NCBI RefSeq assembly: GCF_000016425.1 | Contig: NC_009380.1 | Span: 1,430,144-1,494,143 of the forward strand | DNA length: 64,000 nucleotides | From: Salinispora tropica CNB-440 | GTDB lineage: Bacteria > Actinomycetota > Actinomycetes > Mycobacteriales > Micromonosporaceae | Direction: 5' to 3' | In this document: one piece after another, positions 59,765 to 64,000 of the stretch | Layout of the letters: every line of letters begins with the position of its first letter | Numbering within the stretch: the first letter of the stretch is position 1 | Position numbers and translations under genes: made by a program | Notes under the pieces: generated by a model | Told to the model about the DNA's origin: nothing | Databases searched by the model: none | Seen by the model: only the letters and a program-made list of their open reading frames with translations

Positions 59765-61099
59765 ATGTCCCCCGTTGACCCATACGGCAGCGCCGAAGCC
59801 GAACCGCACGGTTGGGAACGGCCGTCCTCCGCTGCACCGTGGCCCGAGCGCGAGCCGGAGGCGCGGAGCAGTGGGTTCGCCATCTCCTCGGACCGGCCCG
59901 CCGAATCACGTGGCATTCCGCAGGCGGAACCGGGTGCGGTGACTCGCGACGCCGGTGCGACGGTCCGGCGTCGTGAGACCCCCGGTTACGACCACGGCGG
60001 CACCGGCCGGCATGGCTGGTCGTCGGCGGAGCCGATGGGTGGGCCCGGCCGGCTCCCGAGTAGCGGCCACCATGCCTCCGCGGACGACCGGGACTATCCG
60101 ACCGCGCGACAGACTCCGGTCCGGGACGCTTCGGTCCGAGACGACCCGGTCGGGTCCGAGCACCCCACAGCCCAGCTCCAGCCGGTCCGAGCGGACGATG
60201 ATCCGGCCGCGCCGCCGCCACCGCGGGGGCGACGGCGGCCAGGACGGCGCCGTGCCACCGGCGCCGGGGCCCGGCAGCGGTCATCCGGCAAGGCCGGGCG
60301 TAACCTGCCGGCAGCCATCGGAGTGGGGGTCGGCCTCGGCGCCCTCGTCCTCGTGCCGCTCTTCCTCTACCCGCTCGCCTTTGTGGCGGTCGTCGCGGGG
60401 GCGCTGGCGGTCGGTTGTTGGGAGATGACCCGGGCGGTCGGCCGCACTGGTGTCCACCCGCCGCTGGTCCCGCTGGCCGTGGGCAGTGTGCTGATGTCCG
60501 GGCTGGCCTGGTTCGCCGGGCCCGATGCGCTGACCCTCGGCCTGGCCGTCACGGTGCTCGGCACCCTGGTGTGGCGACTGGGGGACGGGCTGGCCGGATT
60601 CCGTCAGGACGCCCTGGCAACCACCCTGATCGCTGTCTACGTACCGTTCCTCGGTGGCTTCGCCGCGCTGCTGGCGGCACCGGAGGACGGGGCCCTACGG
60701 GTACTGGTGACACTGGCCGCGGTGGTGCTCTCCGACACCGGTGGGTATGCGGCCGGTGCCAACTTCGGTCGGCATCCGATGGCCCCGACGATCAGCCCGA
60801 AGAAGTCTTGGGAGGGGCTGGCGGGTTCGCTCGGCGCGGCGGCTCTCGGCGGTGCCCTGCTGATCTGGCTGCTCTTCGATGTGGCGCCCTGGTGGGGAGC
60901 GCTCTTCGGGGTGGCTGTCTCCGCCGCGGCCGTCCTGGGTGATCTGGCCGAGTCCATGATCAAGCGAGACCTCGGGGTGAAGGACATGAGTAGCCTGCTA
61001 CCGGGACACGGTGGCTTGATGGATCGGCTCGACTCGGTTCTTTTCGCCCTCCCGACGGCGTACCTGCTGCTTGCGCTCTTCGTTCCGGTGACGGGCTGA
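59765..61099 (+). CDS. cdsA: phosphatidate cytidylyltransferase
   Basis: The 444-residue membrane enzyme makes CDP-diacylglycerol for phospholipid synthesis. A hydrophilic N-terminal extension of about 170 residues, rich in Arg/Asp/Pro/Ser, precedes around eight membrane segments. The family signature is near the end: SDTGGYAAGANFGRHPMAPTISPKKSWEGLAGSLG, then LGDLAESMIKRDLGVKDMSSLLPGHGGLMDRLDS with the conserved metal-binding Asp. ATG 59765 has no clear ribosome site (GTG 59762 also possible). The long disordered N-terminus is typical of actinomycete CdsA. Confidence 0.93.
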   Translation: MSPVDPYGSAEAEPHGWERPSSAAPWPEREPEARSSGFAISSDRPAESRGIPQAEPGAVTRDAGATVRRRETPGYDHGGTGRHGWSSAEPMGGPGRLPSSGHHASADDRDYPTARQTPVRDASVRDDPVGSEHPTAQLQPVRADDDPAAPPPPRGRRRPGRRRATGAGARQRSSGKAGRNLPAAIGVGVGLGALVLVPLFLYPLAFVAVVAGALAVGCWEMTRAVGRTGVHPPLVPLAVGSVLMSGLAWFAGPDALTLGLAVTVLGTLVWRLGDGLAGFRQDALATTLIAVYVPFLGGFAALLAAPEDGALRVLVTLAAVVLSDTGGYAAGANFGRHPMAPTISPKKSWEGLAGSLGAAALGGALLIWLLFDVAPWWGALFGVAVSAAAVLGDLAESMIKRDLGVKDMSSLLPGHGGLMDRLDSVLFALPTAYLLLALFVPVTG

Positions 61100-61227
61100 G
61101 CCGTGGGCTACCCGGTGCCGACCGCCGGGCACGTCACGCCCTCATCAGCGTTGTCGGCGGGGCCGGGGCGAGGCTGGCGGATACACAACGGTGCGTTCCG
61201 CTCCCGGCGTGACAGACTGGATGGGTC

Positions 61228-62346
61228 ATGACGAGCCTGCCCTTGACCCCGGTCAACCCCGACGCCCCCGCCCGCCGCGCGGCGATGCCCCCGCGGCACC
61301 TCGCCGACTTCGATCTCGCCGGCCGCCAGACTCTGGTCACGGAGCTGGGCGAGCCGCGGTTCCGGGCTCGGCAGGTGTCGACCCACTATTTCGGTCGCCT
61401 GGTCCGCGATCCCGAGCAGATGACTGACCTGCCGGCGGCTACTCGGGAGAAGCTGGCCGACCAGTTGCTGCCCACCCTGTTGACGCCGGTGCGGGAGCTG
61501 GCCTGTGACGATGGCGCCACGCACAAGGCGCTCTGGCGACTGCACGACGGATCGCTGGTCGAGAGCGTGCTGATGGGCTATCCGGACCGGGTGACAGTCT
61601 GTCTTTCCAGTCAGGCGGGGTGCGGGATGGCCTGCCCCTTCTGCGCGACCGGCCAGGCGGGCCTGACCCGCAACCTCTCCACCGCCGAGATCGTGGACCA
61701 AGCGGTCTACCTGGCCGGCGTGGCCGCCTCCGGGGCTGTCGCCGGATCCCCGCCGCGGCTGTCTCGCGTGGTGTTCATGGGGATGGGGGAGCCGCTGGCC
61801 AACTACAACCGCGTGGTGGCGGCGATTCGCCGGCTGGTGGCACCCTCGCCGGAAGGACTCGGACTGTCCCAGCGCCACATCACCGTTTCCACGGTGGGCC
61901 TGGTCCCTGCCATCCGTCGACTGGCCAGCGAAGACCTCTCCGTGACCCTTGCGTTGTCGCTGCACGCACCCGATGATGAGCTGCGCGACGAACTTGTGCC
62001 CGTCAACCAGCGCTGGAAGGTGTCCGAGGTGCTGGAGGCGGCCTGGGAGTACGCGGCCCGCACGGGACGTCGCGTGTCGATCGAATACGCAATGATCAAG
62101 GACGTGAACGACCAGCCGTGGCGAGCCGACCTGCTTGGGCGACTGCTGGCCGACAGGTTGGCCCACGTGAATCTGATCCCGCTCAACCCCACTCCGGGTA
62201 GCCGCTGGGATGCGAGCCCGAAGCCGGTTGAACGGGAGTTCGTCCGGCGGTTGCGTGCCGCCGGGGTCTCCACGACAGTGCGGGACACCCGGGGGCGCGA
62301 GATCGATGGAGCGTGTGGTCAGCTCGCCGCGGCCGAGGGGCCATGA
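61228..62346 (+). CDS. rlmN: 23S rRNA/tRNA adenine-C2 methyltransferase RlmN
   Basis: The 372-residue radical SAM enzyme methylates A2503 of 23S rRNA and A37 of some tRNAs. The cluster-binding motif is CGMACPFC, in a segment [57 protein letters not shown] and LVPAIRRLA follow, and the family cysteine near the end lies in [10 protein letters not shown]. Intact motifs support normal function. It lies 128 bp after cdsA. Confidence 0.95.
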   Translation: MTSLPLTPVNPDAPARRAAMPPRHLADFDLAGRQTLVTELGEPRFRARQVSTHYFGRLVRDPEQMTDLPAATREKLADQLLPTLLTPVRELACDDGATHKALWRLHDGSLVESVLMGYPDRVTVCLSSQAGCGMACPFCATGQAGLTRNLSTAEIVDQAVYLAGVAASGAVAGSPPRLSRVVFMGMGEPLANYNRVVAAIRRLVAPSPEGLGLSQRHITVSTVGLVPAIRRLASEDLSVTLALSLHAPDDELRDELVPVNQRWKVSEVLEAAWEYAARTGRRVSIEYAMIKDVNDQPWRADLLGRLLADRLAHVNLIPLNPTPGSRWDASPKPVEREFVRRLRAAGVSTTVRDTRGREIDGACGQLAAAEGP

Positions 62347-62400
62347 GAGCGTGGGGGCCGGGGGACCGACCCGGCGGAGTGAACGAGACCAGGAGACATA

Positions 62401-63678
62401 GTGGCGAGTCAGGGTCAGCGTTTCCGGCGTAAGTCGCTGCGCCGGGGATACAAGGTCGACGAGGTGGATGTCTTCCTCGACCGGGTCGAGGCCACGCTGG
62501 CCGGGCAGCCGGTGGGCGCGCCCGTGTCCGCGCAGGAGGTTCACGACGTCGTCTTCCGGGTCCGATTCAACGGCTATGACGAGTGGCAGGTTGATCTTCA
62601 CCTCGACCGGGTCGAACGGCAGCTCGCCGACCTGGAGGAGCAGAGCGGTCTCTCGGCGCAGGGCGCCGACCCCCACCTGCCCGACCGGATGGGTCCGCCG
62701 GATCGGATGGGTCCGCCGGATCGGATGGGTCCGCCGGATCGGATGGGTCCGCCGGATCGGATGGGTCCGCCGGATCGGATGGGTCCGCCGGATCGGATGG
62801 GTCCGCCGGATCGGATGGGTCCGCCGGATCGGATGGGTCCGCCGGATCGGATGGGTCCGCCGGATCGGATGGGTCCGCCCGACCAGCTCGGCCCACCGGA
62901 TCGGATGGATCCACCGAGACACGATCGGGGCATTGCCCCGGAACAGCAGCCGATGCCACCCCGGTTGATGCCGGCGCAGCCCGGTGGCCCGTACGGCCGG
63001 CATGACGACACCACTGACTCCATGTCCGGCGGCTACAACGCCCCGCGCGGCGGCTACGAACCGCCGCGCGGTCCGGCCACCCCGCATGGACCCGGTGGCC
63101 CGCCGCGGAGCCCGGCTACCGGCCCCGGCGGCTACGGCCCCGACGAGCTGCGGTTTGACGGGTTCGAGGCCGGTCGGCACGGGCGTGCCGACATGACGAC
63201 CGAGATGCGGATGCCGGAGCGAGGGCGGGAGATCGGCGGTCCGCCTGCGCCGCAGCCTGGTTTCGGTGGCCCGCCGGCCGTCCCCAGCCCGCCCGCGCCG
63301 GCTGGGCCGCCTGCGCCGCAGCCTGGCTTCGGCAGCCCGCCGGCCGTCCCCGGGCCGCCGATGGCGGCTCCGCCCGGGGTGGCTGCTGGTCCGCCGACGG
63401 GGGGTCCGCCCATGGCTGGGCCGCCGGGCAGCGACCTCTATCGGGTCGACCAGATTCGCCGCAGTTTCCAGGTTCGCCGCTTTGGCAGCGGGTACGACCC
63501 GGACCAAGTCGACCGCTTCTTCGACAGCCTGCTCGGCGGTATGCAGGGGCGGAACCCGATGCCGGTGAACCCGCACGACCTGGGCACGCTCCGCTTCGGC
63601 CTGGTGCAGGGCGGCTACTTCGAGGCGGAGGTCGACGCCGCCCTGAAGGACGTGCAGGACGTCCTGCTCGGTCGCTGA
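62401..63678 (+). CDS. DivIVA-motif protein with four motif copies and a hexapeptide array
   Basis: The 425-residue protein carries four DivI1A-type motifs (F-x-x-x-x-x-GY-x-x-x-x-VD-x-x-L/F-D). Two are N-terminal (about 7-34, LRRGYKVDEVDVFLDRVEAT; 50-80, NGYDEWQVDLHLDRVERQL). Two are C-terminal (353-383, GSGYDPDQVDRFFDSLLG; 396-425, QGGYFEAEVDAALKDVQDVL). Between them are a 13-unit hexapeptide array (95-172, PDRMGP) and a Pro/Gly/Ala-rich linker with a 22-residue repeat. DivIVA motifs target curved membranes and polar growth sites. This protein probably acts in cell envelope organisation, by inference. GTG 62401 follows GGAGACATA. Confidence 0.8.
   Translation: MASQGQRFRRKSLRRGYKVDEVDVFLDRVEATLAGQPVGAPVSAQEVHDVVFRVRFNGYDEWQVDLHLDRVERQLADLEEQSGLSAQGADPHLPDRMGPPDRMGPPDRMGPPDRMGPPDRMGPPDRMGPPDRMGPPDRMGPPDRMGPPDRMGPPDRMGPPDQLGPPDRMDPPRHDRGIAPEQQPMPPRLMPAQPGGPYGRHDDTTDSMSGGYNAPRGGYEPPRGPATPHGPGGPPRSPATGPGGYGPDELRFDGFEAGRHGRADMTTEMRMPERGREIGGPPAPQPGFGGPPAVPSPPAPAGPPAPQPGFGSPPAVPGPPMAAPPGVAAGPPTGGPPMAGPPGSDLYRVDQIRRSFQVRRFGSGYDPDQVDRFFDSLLGGMQGRNPMPVNPHDLGTLRFGLVQGGYFEAEVDAALKDVQDVLLGR
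62683..62916 (+). repeat. 18-bp tandem repeat array in the DivIVA-motif gene
   Basis: Thirteen 18-bp units (GATCGGATGGGTCCGCCG type) run without interruption. Units two to ten are identical, the first and eleventh differ by one base each, and the last two are degenerate. The reading frame repeats PDRMGP. Perfect identity indicates recent slipped-strand expansion. Confidence 0.95.
63241..63362 (+). repeat. 66-bp direct repeat encoding a Pro-rich unit
   Basis: CCGCCTGCGCCGCAGCCTGG recurs at 63241 and 63307, with most of the 66-bp unit conserved. It codes for a PPAPQPGFGxPPAVP repeat in the linker of the DivIVA-motif protein. Confidence 0.75.
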
Positions 63679-63687
63679 CCCCAGAAA

Positions 63688-63731
63688 CGCCGTGGCCCGC
63701 TCCCTAGAGTTGTAGGGAACGGGCCACGGCG
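63688..63731. terminator. strong bidirectional terminator
   Basis: Nineteen-base arms around a six-base loop have one mismatch that becomes a G-U wobble on the minus strand. It separates the DivIVA-motif gene from the convergent membrane-protein gene. Confidence 0.8.
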
Positions 63732-63750
63732 GTGTGGCTGGCTGTGCGGG

Positions 63751-63972
63751 TTACGGGCGAAGCCCGTTGCGCCGGAGCACGGTGTCACCGACGACGATGG
63801 CCAGCAGCAGGACGGCGAGGCCGATCAGCCAGATGTCCTCGACCCTGCCCTCGTGGTTACCGCAGAGCATTGCCAGCAGCGACAGCGCGACGACCACCGC
63901 GCCGATCCGTCCGGACCTGCGGTGCCCGGGCTTGTGCTGGTCCGGAGACGTAACCGGCTCGCTTCCTGCCAC
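63751..63972 (-). CDS. small membrane protein (DUF2631-like)
   Basis: This 73-residue protein has two hydrophobic helices (IGAVVVALSLLAMLCG and IWLIGLAVLLLAIVVGDTVL) and a basic end. The N-terminus is polar (TSPDQHKPGHRRSG). Size and two-helix layout resemble DUF2631, which in actinobacteria sits beside dxr and rlmN. No function is known. The 3' end converges with the DivIVA-motif gene and is closed by a shared terminator. Sequence beyond 63972 (about 28 bp) shows nothing further. Confidence 0.65.
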   Translation of the reverse strand: MAGSEPVTSPDQHKPGHRRSGRIGAVVVALSLLAMLCGNHEGRVEDIWLIGLAVLLLAIVVGDTVLRRNGLRP

Positions 63973-64000
63973 TGTCGGTCCTTCCCTCGTGATCTGATCC

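Noticed and set aside
62683..62916. CRISPR-like periodic repeat
   Set aside because: Units are 18 bp with no spacers and are in frame inside a gene, so this is a coding minisatellite.
61108..63576. Long minus-strand open frame (822 codons) opposite rlmN and the DivIVA-motif gene
   Set aside because: It mirrors two well-supported plus-strand genes; the repeated THPIRR is simply the reverse reading of the 18-bp array. No ribosome site or domain.

Overview
The window is chromosomal DNA of a high-GC actinobacterium. GTG starts are frequent, coding density is high, and the housekeeping blocks follow actinobacterial gene order: coaD, a SepIVA-type DivIVA protein, DUF177, rpmF, plsX, rnc, mutM, smc and ftsY; then amt-glnB-glnD-ffh; then rpsP-khpA-rimM-trmD-rplS-lepB-lepB-rnhB-DUF2469; then xerC/dprA/yifB/yraN; then rpsB-tsf-pyrH-frr-cdsA-rlmN. 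The DUF397/HTH pair, DUF3515, DUF402, DUF2469 and a DUF2631-like protein, together with the overall gene style, suggest Micromonosporaceae (Salinispora or Micromonospora-like). That genus-level guess is inference, not a database result.

Layout. 0-6.7 kb: a ROK-family sugar kinase/regulator, an HTH(DUF5753)-DUF397 regulator pair, ddl, DUF3515, a stand-alone AsnC-type sensor domain, thiL and a GNAT acetyltransferase. 6.7-13.8 kb: rpmB, a FakA-like DAK2 protein coupled to recG, an LPLTG sortase-substrate surface protein, and rsmD-coaD. 13.9-18.1 kb: one long run of overlapping genes from sepIVA to mutM that joins division, L32, phospholipid initiation, RNase III and DNA repair. 18.1-30.8 kb: a CAP-domain secreted protein, a small coiled-coil protein, smc-HAD, DinB, a PhoD-family phosphatase, ftsY, a phosphotransferase and a secreted beta-helix protein. 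31-37 kb: a nitrogen module (amt, PII, GlnD) behind a recognisable GlnR-type operator, followed by ffh. 37-46.4 kb: an amidohydrolase, proS, DUF402 and the rpsP-to-DUF2469 translation/secretion block. 46.6-50.1 kb: an M23 peptidase, then an AT-richer accessory pocket with a broken IS5-type transposase and a secreted nucleoside hydrolase. 50.2-54.5 kb: xerC, dprA, yifB and yraN on the minus strand. 54.7-64 kb: a membrane protein, a 24-bp tandem repeat, the rpsB-frr translation block, cdsA, rlmN, an unusual DivIVA-motif protein with a hexapeptide array, and a small membrane protein.

No tRNA, rRNA, CRISPR array, phage module or biosynthetic cluster was seen. The most interesting signals are small. 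They are the GlnR box before amt; a recurrent -10 element placed 6-8 nt before start codons, implying leaderless mRNAs; a six-codon mini-ORF coupled to the TTG start of rsmD; structured leaders or intercistronic hairpins at rplS, rpsB and tsf-pyrH; an interleaved inverted-repeat pair at the IS remnant; and in-frame tandem expansions (an 18-bp array in the DivIVA-like gene, and 21-bp T/S-D-E heptads at the C-termini of S16, S2 and the nucleoside hydrolase).
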